Shown piece after piece: positions 16,673 to 26,640 of a stretch of 64,000 nt of DNA (positions are counted from its first letter, which is position 1; each line of letters begins with the position of its first letter). The position numbers and the translations under genes are program-made. A model generated the notes under the pieces. That model was not told the DNA's origin. It ran no database searches and worked only from the letters and a program-made list of their open reading frames with translations. The DNA comes from Paenibacillus sp. RC67 (GTDB lineage Bacteria; Bacillota; Bacilli; Paenibacillales; NBRC-103111), in NCBI RefSeq assembly GCF_030020805.1, contig NZ_CP125098.1, positions 4,363,501-4,427,500 on the forward strand, read 5' to 3'.

Positions 16673-19441
16673 CTAGGATAATTGCTTTTTCAGTTCGAAT
16701 AAAAAGTTCATCGCCATCATTGGCGTCATATTCATCAAATCTGCCGTTTTCAATTGCTCTGCAATCTGGTCCACACGTGGATCCGATTTTTTCTTCGATT
16801 TATCGCTGGTCGGTTCTGCCTCTTGGAACAAGCTTAATTGCACATAAGGGGCTTCCTTCACTTGATCCGTTCTCTTTGCTTGCGATCCAGCAGAAGGTAC
16901 TTGTTCTTGCTCTACATCAACTGTCGGTTCTATGGAAGCAGCTCGCTCTTTGAGCAGCTTCACTTCGCTATGCACCAACTCAGGCTTTGTTGTCTCAGAG
17001 GTGGCTGCTGATTCTTGAGCATGTCCTTGAATCAGCTCTGAACGAGCTTCAAAGGTATGCAGCAGCTCGTAGGAACGATCAATAATGCCATTAGGCAATC
17101 CAGCGATTTGGGCGCAGTAGATGCCGTAGCTTGTACTTGCTGCACCTGGTATGAGCTTGCGTAAAAAAGTAACCTGACGTCCGCTTTCCTTAACCGCCAT
17201 GCAGCAATTGCGCAGGCTTCCAAGCGTTTCCTCCAAATGAGCGAGCTCATGAAAGTGGGTTGAGACTAACGTTTTGCAGCCGATACGATCATGCAAAAAT
17301 TCAATAACCGCCTGCGCGATAGCCATACCCTCTCCAGTTGATGTGCCACGGCCAAGCTCGTCGATAATAACCAAGCTTTTGTCCGTTGCCTTCTCAGTCA
17401 TGACTTGGATATCCATCATCTCGACCATAAAGGTACTCTGACCGCCTATCAAATCATCGGCAGCCCCGATTCTTGTGAAAATCCGATCCAGAATCGGTAC
17501 TTTGGCAGACCGTGCAGGCACGAAGCAGCCGATTTGAGCCATAAGGCAAATGATGGCAACCTGCCTCATATAAGTGCTTTTCCCCGCCATATTCGGACCG
17601 GTAATTAGCAGCATATGACCTTCTTCCGGGCTTAATCGTGTATCATTAGCAATAAAGACGCCGTCTTGCATCACAGCCTCCACAACCGGATGGCGGCCGT
17701 CTTCAATTTGAAGCTCGTAAAAGTCGCCTATCTCTGGTCGAGTGTAACGGTTAGCTGCACTCACCGCGGCAAGTGATTGGTATACATCGACAGTGGCGAT
17801 CAGCTCTGCAAGCTGCTGAAGTCTTGAAATATGTGCAGATAGCTTGTCCCGCAGCTGCATGAAGAGCTCATATTCGAGATCAACCATTTTCTCTTGTGCC
17901 TCGAGAATAAGTCCTTCCTTCTCCTTCAGCTCCGGCGTTACGTAGCGTTCTGCATTCGCGAGCGTTTGCTTGCGCTCATAACGTCCTTCCTCCAAGGAAG
18001 ACAGGTTCGCTTTCGTAACCTCGATATAGTAACCGAAAACTTTGTTATAACCGATCTTAAGCGACCTTACGCCAGTCCGTTCGCGTTCCTGTCTTTCCAG
18101 CTCGGCAATCCATCGCTTACCGTTCGTGCTCGCCTCTCGGAGCTGATCCAAATAGTCGTGATAACCGGCCTTTATCATGCCGCCATCCCTAACCGAGACC
18201 GGTGGTTCTTCCGTTATGGCCTCATCAATCCAGGACATTACGTCTTGACATGGATCGATTCTCGCAGTCAGCTTCGCAAGCGTTGATGAACCCGACATCT
18301 CACATATCTGCTTAAGATTAGGTACTTGCTGAAGCGACGCCTTCAAGGCGATCAGATCCCTGGCGTTCGCACTTCCATACGAGATTCGCGCCACAAGACG
18401 CTCCAAATCGTATACCTCTTTCAACGACTGCTTCAACTCATCGCGCACAATCAATTGATGATACAGCTTATCAACGGCTTCCAGACGTTCCTGAATAGAA
18501 GATTCGCTCATGAGGGGCTTCTCGATCCACCTGCGCAGTAAGCGTCCGCCCATAGCCGTAATGGTCTTATCCAACAGCCATAGCAGCGTACCTTTCTTAG
18601 CACGGTCCCGAACGGTCTCGACCAATTCCAGGTTCCGGCGCGTGAAAGGGTCCATAATCATATATTGATTCGGCTCATATACTCGGATGTGCTTAATATG
18701 TACAAGTGACCTCTTTTGCGTTTCCTGCAAATACTGCATCAATTGCTCAACGGAAGACTGCCCCTCTGAATGAAGGCCAGTCAGCTCATTATCGGCAAAA
18801 AAATCGCTCAGTTGAAAATCACTATGTACCTTACTCTCTCTTGGTGTTATTACCATGGAGTTTCCTAAAATGGATGAGGTATGTTCTTTAAGCTGCGTCA
18901 ATAGCTCTGGGGTCCCCAACAGCTCTGATGGATGATATACGTTCATTTCATCGGCAACCAGCGCCAGCGTTCCTTCCAAACGGGTAACAAATAGCTCCCC
19001 CGTGGAGATATCGCAAGCAGCAAAGCCATACATTCCAGCTCTCGTCTCCGTGACGGATACCATGTAATTGTTGCTCGTTTCTCCAAGCAGCCGCGAATCC
19101 ATAACGGTTCCGGGCGTAACGATACGAACAATTTCGCGTCTAACTACCCCTTTGGCTTGGGACGGGTCCTCGACCTGCTCGCAAATGGCAACCTTGTACC
19201 CTTTCTCTATCAAACGGGCTATATAGTTATCTGCCGAATGATAGGGAATGCCGCACATAGGAATGCGCTCCTCGGCTCCCCCTTCCCTTCCGGTCAGCGT
19301 AATTTCAAGTTCCTTGGAGGCATTCACAGCATCTTCAAAAAACATTTCATAAAAATCGCCTAAGCGAAAAAATAAAAAAGCGTCCTGCACCTCCGCCTTG
19401 ATGGCTAGGTACTGCTCAATCATCGGCGTGTATTTGACCAT
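16673..19441 (-). CDS. mutS: DNA mismatch repair protein MutS
   Basis: MutS binds base mismatches and small loops. The N-terminal mismatch-recognition motif FFRLGDFYEMFF holds the Phe-x-Glu pair. The C-terminal ATPase shows Walker A GPNMAGKST, Walker B VIIDELGRGTSTGEG and the STHFHEL signature. At 922 residues it is slightly long. A variable, probably disordered linker lies at about 805-880, and the end (LMNMTPMMAMNFLFELKK) resembles the MutS tetramerisation segment. The ATG has GAGGA six bases upstream. It is the first gene of the mutS-S41-mutL-methyltransferase-miaA-hfq group. Confidence 0.97.
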   Translation of the reverse strand: MVKYTPMIEQYLAIKAEVQDAFLFFRLGDFYEMFFEDAVNASKELEITLTGREGGAEERIPMCGIPYHSADNYIARLIEKGYKVAICEQVEDPSQAKGVVRREIVRIVTPGTVMDSRLLGETSNNYMVSVTETRAGMYGFAACDISTGELFVTRLEGTLALVADEMNVYHPSELLGTPELLTQLKEHTSSILGNSMVITPRESKVHSDFQLSDFFADNELTGLHSEGQSSVEQLMQYLQETQKRSLVHIKHIRVYEPNQYMIMDPFTRRNLELVETVRDRAKKGTLLWLLDKTITAMGGRLLRRWIEKPLMSESSIQERLEAVDKLYHQLIVRDELKQSLKEVYDLERLVARISYGSANARDLIALKASLQQVPNLKQICEMSGSSTLAKLTARIDPCQDVMSWIDEAITEEPPVSVRDGGMIKAGYHDYLDQLREASTNGKRWIAELERQERERTGVRSLKIGYNKVFGYYIEVTKANLSSLEEGRYERKQTLANAERYVTPELKEKEGLILEAQEKMVDLEYELFMQLRDKLSAHISRLQQLAELIATVDVYQSLAAVSAANRYTRPEIGDFYELQIEDGRHPVVEAVMQDGVFIANDTRLSPEEGHMLLITGPNMAGKSTYMRQVAIICLMAQIGCFVPARSAKVPILDRIFTRIGAADDLIGGQSTFMVEMMDIQVMTEKATDKSLVIIDELGRGTSTGEGMAIAQAVIEFLHDRIGCKTLVSTHFHELAHLEETLGSLRNCCMAVKESGRQVTFLRKLIPGAASTSYGIYCAQIAGLPNGIIDRSYELLHTFEARSELIQGHAQESAATSETTKPELVHSEVKLLKERAASIEPTVDVEQEQVPSAGSQAKRTDQVKEAPYVQLSLFQEAEPTSDKSKKKSDPRVDQIAEQLKTADLMNMTPMMAMNFLFELKKQLS

Positions 19442-19514
19442 GCTCGTTCCTCCATGCTACTTCATATCTACTTGCATAATTTATACAACTTCTATTGGTA
19501 TGTTCCCTATTATA

Positions 19515-20954
19515 TCATGAATTAGTAGACGATTCTTCTTTTCTATGAAAAGGCCCTATTTTCCATTTACGCCGAATATCCTCCTGTTCATTCCATGCTT
19601 GCATCTTTAACAGCAGTGATTTAAGCGGTGCTATGTAGGACTCATAATTACGGTAGGCTGGCAGCCTCATAAGGTCACTCCACAGCCCGGGGAGCAATGG
19701 CCGAATGCGTGATTTATCCCCTTTGTAGTAGGCTTCCTGCAGATCGGGCTCCGAAAGCGGTCTTGCCTGGAGCTGGTGATAATGGTCAGCTATGAGCTTG
19801 GAGAGTGCCAACACCCCCTTCGCCACTGTCGGAGAGATCATCCAGCTAGGTAATACACGGTATTCAAAGCCTCCGTGGCGCTGCCTGCGAAAATCGCCCA
19901 AGAAGCCGTATTTCGGCTTTCTCCCACCCGTCGTTTCATCTTCAAGTAAAATTAGCGGCAGCGCTAAATAATTGTCTAAGACTCTCAGCAGCTCACTGCT
20001 CAATCTGATACCGCTAAAATGGACGTGCCCGCCAAGCGGAAACCCTTTTACCGGCATCCCTCCAGCTACCCACTGCAGCGTTCCATCATTAATACTCCTG
20101 GAAGCCAGTTGCATCGTTCGATGCAAGTTCACGATCATCTGCCTCACATCTTTGCTTGGCTGCGGACGCAGCTCTGCCAAGGGATAGATTTTACGAAAAT
20201 TGGGAAGCACTATGGAATCACATCCGACGGGTCCTTCTTTGTCCATAAATTTCGATGCAAAAATGACCTTGCCTTGTGGATTGAGCAGTAAAAACTCGGG
20301 ATCCGCACCCAACGTCACTTCCTCCACGGGCTGTTTTGTCTCATCATCCAATTCCTTTGCAAACCGATTGATGGCATCAGCAAACAGCTCCGCAAGTTTT
20401 TCTGTCAGCTTTGGTACTGCCGACACTTCTAGGACATTCAATTCACCTCCGGGGCGGACCCCCACTCTTACTACACCATAATCCAACCCTAGAGCATAAA
20501 TGCTTTTAATGGCTTCGCGCTTTGCTCTCATCGCATGGTATGAAGATGTTTCACTCACCACCTCAGCAAAATCTGATTCCTGTTGTTGGTGCAGTGGATG
20601 AGGAGTACCGAAAAAAATGCCCTTCGTTTTTTGAAAAAGAGACAACGCTTGAAGATGAAACACTGGAATGAGAAACTCATAAGTAAACCGCGGCAGCTCT
20701 GACTCTCCTTCGATCACCATACGAATACCGTGAAGCTGTAATAACTCCGCTGCTTTTCGAGAGTTAGAAGCCCGCAGCATACATTTTACAGGTTGAATGG
20801 CAAGTGGATCCGATTTCTCCGTATGGAAGCAGCCCCAATGGATGATGCATGTTTTCTCCAAAGGAGCTGCCAATCGCGTTCCATGCGGAACATCAACTCG
20901 ATCCAGAAGCATTTGTAAAGTCGGTTCATTGGAATGAAGTAAAAATACGCGCAC
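19515..20954 (-). CDS. Predicted COOH-NH2 ligase (amidoligase) with ATP-grasp-like N-terminus
   Basis: A 479-residue protein whose C-terminal region (about 215-400) matches the phiEco32-type COOH-NH2 ligase superfamily, related in fold to glutamine synthetase. Visible residues are GADPEFLLL, AELRPQPS, GGHVHFSG (HxH) and FEYRVLPSW. Enzymes of this group are predicted to form amide bonds at peptide carboxylates. The first 200 residues end in YALGLDYGVVRVGV and NVLEVSAVP, which resemble the last strands of an ATP-grasp domain, although a full ATP-grasp is not visible. It lies between cotE and mutS with its own start, so a spore-envelope peptide modification is a fair guess. No experimental function is known to me. 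Confidence 0.75.
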   Translation of the reverse strand: MRVFLLHSNEPTLQMLLDRVDVPHGTRLAAPLEKTCIIHWGCFHTEKSDPLAIQPVKCMLRASNSRKAAELLQLHGIRMVIEGESELPRFTYEFLIPVFHLQALSLFQKTKGIFFGTPHPLHQQQESDFAEVVSETSSYHAMRAKREAIKSIYALGLDYGVVRVGVRPGGELNVLEVSAVPKLTEKLAELFADAINRFAKELDDETKQPVEEVTLGADPEFLLLNPQGKVIFASKFMDKEGPVGCDSIVLPNFRKIYPLAELRPQPSKDVRQMIVNLHRTMQLASRSINDGTLQWVAGGMPVKGFPLGGHVHFSGIRLSSELLRVLDNYLALPLILLEDETTGGRKPKYGFLGDFRRQRHGGFEYRVLPSWMISPTVAKGVLALSKLIADHYHQLQARPLSEPDLQEAYYKGDKSRIRPLLPGLWSDLMRLPAYRNYESYIAPLKSLLLKMQAWNEQEDIRRKWKIGPFHRKEESSTNS

Positions 20955-21033
20955 GATAAGCAGCCCCCCATCCTAGATATACCCATGTCATCCACGAAGC
21001 AAATGCCTATTTTTCAGGCGAACAACCATTGAA

Positions 21034-21062
21034 ACAAAAAAGAGGGCTGACGCCCTCTGCCG
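21034..21062 (-). terminator. Terminator after cotE
   Basis: On the minus strand AGAGGGCGTCAGCCCTCT forms a strong stem with a 4-base loop and is followed by TTTTTTG. It makes cotE a separate transcript from the amidoligase gene downstream. Confidence 0.9.
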
Positions 21063-21097
21063 AAATGAACTTAAGCTACATATAATGAAATTAGAAA

Positions 21098-21664
21098 TCA
21101 GTTCAAATCGTCATCCAAGAAATCAGGATCAAGATCTTCAAAGTCGCCGTCCTCAGCATCGTCGAAGTCTACGGATTTGTCATCGAAATCATCGCTGCCA
21201 TGAGGGTTCACCACAACCCAGATTTTCGTTTCTGCGATCATTTCGACTTTGAATTCGCGTTCCACGCGGATAATGACACTGTCACCGCTAGAAGAGATAC
21301 TCGCCTCTACGCAGTTCGGTTCTTGAGTGGCAGCTGCTGTAACTTCGGCGGTCGACGGTCTGTGCTTCTTATCAAGATAAGAAAGCCCTACTGCTTCAAC
21401 ATAAGAGATCGTTTCTTTCGCAACATCGGTTTTGGTATTTTTGTCATACGAATACCAAATATTGATGTCGTAAGTACCCACTACTTCCACTTGATCTCCT
21501 GACTTCACCGCGTCATATTGGTTGTTGATAATCCAAGCACCCAAAATACTCGTCGGAGCATGAGGCGGAGTGACAGTGTTCGTTACTTGCGAAAATTTAC
21601 GTCCTTTGCCGCAAACAGCCTTCGTATAGATCTCTCTGTAATGCAAATCTTTATCTAATGACAT
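21098..21664 (-). CDS. cotE: Outer spore coat morphogenetic protein CotE
   Basis: CotE organises assembly of the outer spore coat around the forespore. The 188-residue protein opens MSLDKDLHYREIYTKAVCGKG. It has the typical middle segment (GAWIINNQYDA, VGTYDINIWYSYDKNT) and a very acidic tail rich in Asp and Glu (last 35 residues). The ATG at 21664 is preferred over an in-frame extension because GGAGGAGG lies eight bases upstream. As in Bacillus, it lies immediately upstream of the mutS-mutL region, here with the amidoligase gene inserted between. Confidence 0.95.
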   Translation of the reverse strand: MSLDKDLHYREIYTKAVCGKGRKFSQVTNTVTPPHAPTSILGAWIINNQYDAVKSGDQVEVVGTYDINIWYSYDKNTKTDVAKETISYVEAVGLSYLDKKHRPSTAEVTAAATQEPNCVEASISSSGDSVIIRVEREFKVEMIAETKIWVVVNPHGSDDFDDKSVDFDDAEDGDFEDLDPDFLDDDLN

Positions 21665-21770
21665 CTTTTCAACCTCCTCCATACAATCATTCATTACAAT
21701 TGTATGCAGGACATTCGTCTAGGGTGACAAAAACTTTTCTCTCTTTTTCGAGATTTTATTCATTTTCATA

Positions 21771-22751
21771 TTATGTTTGAGTCTGCGCCGTCTTCGAAGT
21801 TTTGGCGTGTTTTTGCTTTTTCTCCCGCTTGGCTATGTCAAGGAAAGCTTTGAGCTCCATCATAAGCTGCAGCAGCGCCGAACGCACTTCAAATTCCTCA
21901 CGGGTGTGAGGCAGCGCCATTTGTCTATAGCTACCTATCAACAACTCTAATGCCTTCTCGGAGCGGCCTGTATAATATTCTACTTTAACATCTTCGCTTA
22001 AACGTTCGAGAACATTAGCTAGCAGCTCTCCATGAGGCAATGTTTGGTACACTTGAGCCACCAGTTGGATCATCCGGTCAATAGAATCCATCTGCTGCTT
22101 ACGCATGATGAAATAGGATATCCATAGAGATTCTTCTTGAAAAAGCGAATTTTCCATCGAACGATATGCCGCTTCCAGCCCTCTCTCTAACAAATCTTGA
22201 GCCTCCAGCAGCTCTCTGCCGCTCCATATGTACTCGGTATCCTTCAAATGAATTGATAGTTGCACAAAAATGTGCGATAAGCACTCCTCCAGCTTCTCCC
22301 TTATTTCGAGCAGCTGCTTATCCTCCCGAGGCATATACACAATGTTAATGACCGTTGCGGTTCCCAATCCAATCAGCAATAAAGCCACTTCATTTAAAAT
22401 CAATTCAATCGTAATCGGCTTAGCCATAAAAATATGAAACATGACGACCGAGCTCGTTACGACTCCATCTTTCAAACGTAAACGGACAAGCAGAGGATAA
22501 AGAATGAGGATACATAGGCTGATGACCCATATTTCAAACCCTAATACGCCGAATAATATAGCTGATAAAGTAACACTAACCAGAGATGCGGCAATTCGTT
22601 GAAAGGAGGTTCGCAAACCTTTCTTCTTTGTCACATCAACGCCTAGAATCGCCAGTAAACCAGCAGAAAGTGGCGAACGAATCCCGAACCATTGGGCCAA
22701 ATAGATCGAAGCAAGTACGGCCAAAGCCGTTTTGATGACACGGATTCCCAT
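21771..22751 (-). CDS. Aromatic acid exporter family (DUF939-like) membrane protein
   Basis: The 326-residue protein has an N-terminal block of about four to six membrane segments within residues 1-145 and a long cytoplasmic helical C-terminus, the ArAE_1/FUSC-like layout seen in B. subtilis YqjA. The opening MGIRVIKTALAVLASIYLA and GLLAILGVDVTKKKGLRTSFQR are characteristic. The start at 22751 has GAGAGG at good spacing; the frame is open a further 31 codons upstream. The substrate is not known. The gene stands alone, 106 bases upstream of cotE. Confidence 0.85.
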   Translation of the reverse strand: MGIRVIKTALAVLASIYLAQWFGIRSPLSAGLLAILGVDVTKKKGLRTSFQRIAASLVSVTLSAILFGVLGFEIWVISLCILILYPLLVRLRLKDGVVTSSVVMFHIFMAKPITIELILNEVALLLIGLGTATVINIVYMPREDKQLLEIREKLEECLSHIFVQLSIHLKDTEYIWSGRELLEAQDLLERGLEAAYRSMENSLFQEESLWISYFIMRKQQMDSIDRMIQLVAQVYQTLPHGELLANVLERLSEDVKVEYYTGRSEKALELLIGSYRQMALPHTREEFEVRSALLQLMMELKAFLDIAKREKKQKHAKTSKTAQTQT

Positions 22752-22867
22752 AGAAAACCTCTCTTTTAGCATATGCGATTTAAATATTGTTATGGTTCTC
22801 TTATCGTTTTCCCCATCATCGGCAAAATTACCCGTACTTTTCATATCACTGCTTGTACAATAGCGAG

Positions 22868-22898
22868 ATAAAGAAAAAGCTTCTTTCGAAGCTTTACA
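22868..22898 (-). terminator. Terminator after the SsuABC-type operon
   Basis: On the minus strand AAAGCTTC, a short GAAA-type loop and GAAGCTTT are followed by TTCTTTATC. It lies just beyond the permease stop at 22904. Confidence 0.75.
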
Positions 22899-22903
22899 AA
22901 TAA

Positions 22904-24538
22904 TTAACGGCGCTTGTTCCCTATCAGCTTACCTTCCAAATAAGCGACACCTTGGTACATCACCGTTGCAGCTATGGCTATGATAATAACGCTGCCGATA
23001 ACTAATGTGAAGTTAAACACCTGGAAACCATAAATAATAAGGTAACCTAGACCTTCTTTGGATACCAAAAATTCTCCCACGATCACTCCAACCCAAGACA
23101 GACCGACATTCACCTTAAGAGTAGATACAATCGTCGGGTAGGAAGCAGGTAAAATAACATTCTGATACACCTTACGTTTATTGCCCCCGAAGATGCGAAT
23201 CACTTTTGTATAATTCGGATCCACTTCTTTAAAGCTTCCATACACGGTAAGAATCGTAATAATAACCGTTATAGATAAGGTCGTTGCAATAATGGATAGC
23301 ACCCCGGGTCCGAGCGCTACAATAAATAATGGGCCTAAGGCAACTTTAGGCAAACTGTTCAAAACAACGATATACGGATCCAATACCCTCGACAGGAAAG
23401 GCGACCACCAAATTAAAGTTGCAATGGCCGTTCCGAACAGCGTTCCCAGCAAAAAGCCCGCTATCGTTTCCCACAAGGTAACCCCCACATGCAGGAGAAG
23501 TGAACCATCAACTAATTTGGTGTATAGAAGAACACCGATTCGGCTCGGATAACTGAACAATAATGTATCGATCCACTGAAGTCGGCCAGCTGCCTCCCAC
23601 CATCCCATAAACAATAGCAAGATGGTCCATTGTGTGATTCGGACTTGATGTGTTGTTCTTCGTTCCCGCGCTTTATACCGTTCGAACTCCTGTTTCGTCA
23701 GATGCTCGTCATGGGCATAGTTCTGTGAATGATTCAACGGTGTCAGATCATTCATTCGTCCCCCCCTATCTGCATCCATATCGTCGAATTGTCCCCATAA
23801 GAGATGGAACAAATCATGGAATCCGGCTTCTTCTCTTGCCTTCAGAGGCAATGCCAACCGTATCGACTGTGGCACATCAACTTCAGCCCGAATTCTCCCA
23901 GGTCGAGGCTGCATCACAATAATCCGATCACTCATAGCAATAGCCTCCGAAATATCATGTGTAACCAATACAGCCGTCTTATTACGCGATCTCAGCGTCA
24001 CCGCTACAAGATCTTCTAACTGCAGCTTCGTTTGGTAGTCGAGAGCGGAGAATGGCTCATCAAGCAGCAAAATATCGGGTTCTGTTGCTAACGTACGAAC
24101 TAGAGCCACACGCTGTCTCATTCCCCCTGATAATTGCTGCGGATAGCTTTCTGCGTAATCCGATAATCCCATATCATGAAGCAGCTCAAGAACAAGTGCT
24201 TTGGATGCTGCATCCCGCTTCCCCATTAATTCCAGACCGATAGAGGCATTCTCATAAATCGTGCGCCACGGAAATAAGTAGTCCTGCTGCAGCATGTATC
24301 CTACCTTAGGTGATGGCTGCTTAATCCACTCTCCTGAAATGCGTACACTCCCCTGTGTAGGCGTCAGCAAACCGCTTATCAGCGACAGCAGCGTTGTTTT
24401 CCCGCAGCCGCTGGGGCCGATCAAGCTCACGAATTCTCCTTGATTCACATGCAGGCTTATTTGCTGAAGAGCCATTGTTGCGCCGCGTCCGTTCACATAT
24501 ACATGAGATAGCCCATCAAGCTCCACAACGGCTTGCAT
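22904..24538 (-). CDS. ABC transporter ATPase fused to permease (SsuB-SsuC type)
   Basis: One open frame holds two proteins that are normally separate. The first 250 residues are an SsuB/TauB-like ATPase: Walker [10 protein letters not shown], signature LSGGMRQR, Walker B LLLDEP, then THDISEA. From about residue 262 follows an SsuC-like permease with about six membrane segments and the EAA-type loop around [20 protein letters not shown]. At the junction lies a G7 run (23760-23766). With six Gs the ATPase would end in a TGA that overlaps an ATG at 23755 that begins MNDLTPL. The ATG at 24538 is chosen as start because GGGAGGG lies just upstream. Substrate unknown; nitrate, sulfonate, taurine or thiamine precursor are possible. 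Confidence 0.88.
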   Translation of the reverse strand: MQAVVELDGLSHVYVNGRGATMALQQISLHVNQGEFVSLIGPSGCGKTTLLSLISGLLTPTQGSVRISGEWIKQPSPKVGYMLQQDYLFPWRTIYENASIGLELMGKRDAASKALVLELLHDMGLSDYAESYPQQLSGGMRQRVALVRTLATEPDILLLDEPFSALDYQTKLQLEDLVAVTLRSRNKTAVLVTHDISEAIAMSDRIIVMQPRPGRIRAEVDVPQSIRLALPLKAREEAGFHDLFHLLWGQFDDMDADRGGRMNDLTPLNHSQNYAHDEHLTKQEFERYKARERRTTHQVRITQWTILLLFMGWWEAAGRLQWIDTLLFSYPSRIGVLLYTKLVDGSLLLHVGVTLWETIAGFLLGTLFGTAIATLIWWSPFLSRVLDPYIVVLNSLPKVALGPLFIVALGPGVLSIIATTLSITVIITILTVYGSFKEVDPNYTKVIRIFGGNKRKVYQNVILPASYPTIVSTLKVNVGLSWVGVIVGEFLVSKEGLGYLIIYGFQVFNFTLVIGSVIIIAIAATVMYQGVAYLEGKLIGNKRR

Positions 24539-24583
24539 ATCGAAACCCTCCCCTCGGTTCAACGATTTGTATTAGAAACATGA

Positions 24584-25597
24584 TTATTTCACTGATTGTT
24601 TCGCTTTTTCGGCAAACTGATTGTTAACTAGCGCTTTGTAATCCGCACGCTGCTTCAGCTCACCAGCCGCCTCCATAACATCCTGCAAGTTGTTCCATTC
24701 CTGCTCGTCGATAATCCCATCCGTTGCGAATGAGCCTTGATCCTTATAGCGCTTTACAACACCCTGAATAATTTGTTTATCCGTATCTTGGAAAAAGGAA
24801 GCTATCGTATCTGTGATTTCATCGACGCTTGCTGTTTGCACCCAATTTTGTGCTTTTTGAACGGCATTTGTAAACTTCTGAATCGTATTCGTGTTTTTAT
24901 CGATAAAGCTCTTTTTCGCCATAAAGACGGTGTAAGGCAGTCTGCCGCTTTCTACGCCGAAGGAAGCAATGACGTAGCCTTTGCCTTCTTTTTCAATGAC
25001 GGTTGCCTGAGGCTCAAATAACTGTACATATTCACCCGTTCCTGATGCGAAAGCCGTAGGAATATTAGCAAAATCAACATTTTGGATAAGGTTGAGATCC
25101 TTTTGCGGATTGATGCCATGTTTTTTCAAAGTGAATTCACCGGCCATTTGCGGCATGCCGCCTTTGCGCTGTCCTAAGAACGTTTTGCCCTTCAAGGTGT
25201 TCCAGTCAAAAGTACCCGTTTGCGGCTTACGAGCTACCAGGAAGGTCCCATCTGTCTGTGTCAATTGGGCAAAATTGATAACGGGATCTCCGCTCCCTTG
25301 CTGCTGAACATAAATCGAGGTTTCCGATCCAACCAACGCTACATCAATCCCCCCGGAGAGCAGCGTCGTCATGGTCTTGTCGCCACCAGATGTAGTTGTC
25401 AAATCTACTTCCAGTCCTTGCTCTTTAAAAAAGCCTTTAGCTATTGCTACATACTCCGGAGCATAGAAGATGGATCTCGTAACCTCACCAATCCGTACCT
25501 TCGTTACCTCCTCTGTCTTCTTAGGTCCGCAGGCAGTCACTGTCAATGCTGCGGCCAGCAGAATGGCTAATGCTGCATACCATCTTTTCTTACTCAT
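24584..25597 (-). CDS. ABC transporter substrate-binding lipoprotein (NMT1/SsuA-like)
   Basis: The 337-residue lipoprotein has lipobox VTAC and an NMT1/THI5-like binding fold: VRIGEVTRSIFYAPEYVAIAKGFFKEQGLEVD, then GGIDVALVGSETS and TLKGKTFLGQRKGG. It should capture the substrate for the ATPase-permease gene 45 bases downstream, with which it forms an operon. The ATG has GGAGGG nine bases upstream. No riboswitch was seen in the 75 bases before it, which weakly argues against thiamine-type control. The ligand cannot be assigned. Confidence 0.9.
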   Translation of the reverse strand: MSKKRWYAALAILLAAALTVTACGPKKTEEVTKVRIGEVTRSIFYAPEYVAIAKGFFKEQGLEVDLTTTSGGDKTMTTLLSGGIDVALVGSETSIYVQQQGSGDPVINFAQLTQTDGTFLVARKPQTGTFDWNTLKGKTFLGQRKGGMPQMAGEFTLKKHGINPQKDLNLIQNVDFANIPTAFASGTGEYVQLFEPQATVIEKEGKGYVIASFGVESGRLPYTVFMAKKSFIDKNTNTIQKFTNAVQKAQNWVQTASVDEITDTIASFFQDTDKQIIQGVVKRYKDQGSFATDGIIDEQEWNNLQDVMEAAGELKQRADYKALVNNQFAEKAKQSVK

Positions 25598-25663
25598 AAA
25601 GCAAGTCCCTCCATCTGTGTTCTTTGATTCGATAGTCTATGCAATAGCCCAGAAAAAGGTTAA

Positions 25664-25710
25664 AAACAGAAAGAACCGCCTGTACTCTCGTTAAAGAGTC
25701 AGACGGTTCT
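25664..25710 (-). terminator. Terminator after the iron transporter operon
   Basis: On the minus strand AGAACCGTCTG pairs with CAGGCGGTTCT, with an inner ACTCT/AGAGT stem, followed by TTTCTGTTTTT. It ends the FecCD-FecE operon before the next ABC gene. Confidence 0.85.
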
Positions 25711-25739
25711 TTCATCGTTCCATAACCTAACTAGCAGTG

Positions 25740-26615
25740 CTAGGCAGTCGTGGGGACGCGTGATTCTGTTCGATTATTTGTAGTTGGCTGCTTGCCAGTC
25801 GATTCTGATACGGCCGGTTCAAGCCCAACGGTTCTTCCTTTGCCGTAAGGGATGCATAGCGGAGTACCGTAGAATGGATCCTTTAATACTTGGCACTCCA
25901 GATCGAATACCCCTTTGATCATCCCTTCTGTTACGATATCCTCCGGTTTTCCTTGTGCCCAGATCGCTCCGTTCTTCACGGCAATCATATGATGCGCATA
26001 ACGGCAAGCCAGGTTAATATCGTGAAGGACCATTACCACGGTCCGGTTTTCTTTCTCATTCAATTCATACAACAGATCCAGCACTTCGACCTGATGCGTC
26101 AAATCCAAATATGTTGTAGGCTCATCCAGCAGAACCGTATCCGTTCCTTGGGCCAACGTCATGGCAATCCAAGCTCTTTGACGCTGTCCACCAGATAAAG
26201 AGTCCACCGTACGTTCGCTATATTCCGTCATTCCAGTTTCTTCCAAGGCCATGCGTACCATTCGCTCATCCTCTTGAGACCATTGCTGGAGCCAACTTTG
26301 GTAAGGATAGCGCCCTTGCTTGACCAACTGCAGTACAGTAAGCCCTTCGGGAGCCGAAGGCCCTTGCGGCAAAATCGCTAAACGCTTAGCGATTTCTCTA
26401 GTAGGTAGCTTTGCCAATTCATGCCCATCGAGGACAATGGTTCCTTTCTGCGGGTTTAGCAGTCGGGCAAGAGAACGCAGCAAAGTGGATTTGCCACAAC
26501 CGTTACTGCCGATGAGCACTGTGATTTCTCCCTTTGGAATGTTCACACTCAAATCTTTAAATATAGGTACTGTTCCATAGGATAAGCTCAAGCCTTTGGC
26601 TTCCAAAGCGTGCAT
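25740..26615 (-). CDS. Iron-siderophore ABC transporter ATPase (FecE/FhuC-like)
   Basis: The 291-residue ATPase has Walker A GSNGCGKST, signature LSGGQRQRAWIA, Walker B VLLDEPTTYLD and the switch His in VLHDIN, all typical of the FecE/FhuC/BtuD group. A short extension after about residue 255 (Ser/Thr/Arg-rich) has no clear role. It lies 25 bases after the second permease and completes the importer. AAGGAGA precedes the ATG by about ten bases. Confidence 0.92.
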   Translation of the reverse strand: MHALEAKGLSLSYGTVPIFKDLSVNIPKGEITVLIGSNGCGKSTLLRSLARLLNPQKGTIVLDGHELAKLPTREIAKRLAILPQGPSAPEGLTVLQLVKQGRYPYQSWLQQWSQEDERMVRMALEETGMTEYSERTVDSLSGGQRQRAWIAMTLAQGTDTVLLDEPTTYLDLTHQVEVLDLLYELNEKENRTVVMVLHDINLACRYAHHMIAVKNGAIWAQGKPEDIVTEGMIKGVFDLECQVLKDPFYGTPLCIPYGKGRTVGLEPAVSESTGKQPTTNNRTESRVPTTA

Positions 26616-26640
26616 CCGAAGTCATCTCCTTCAATCGTCA

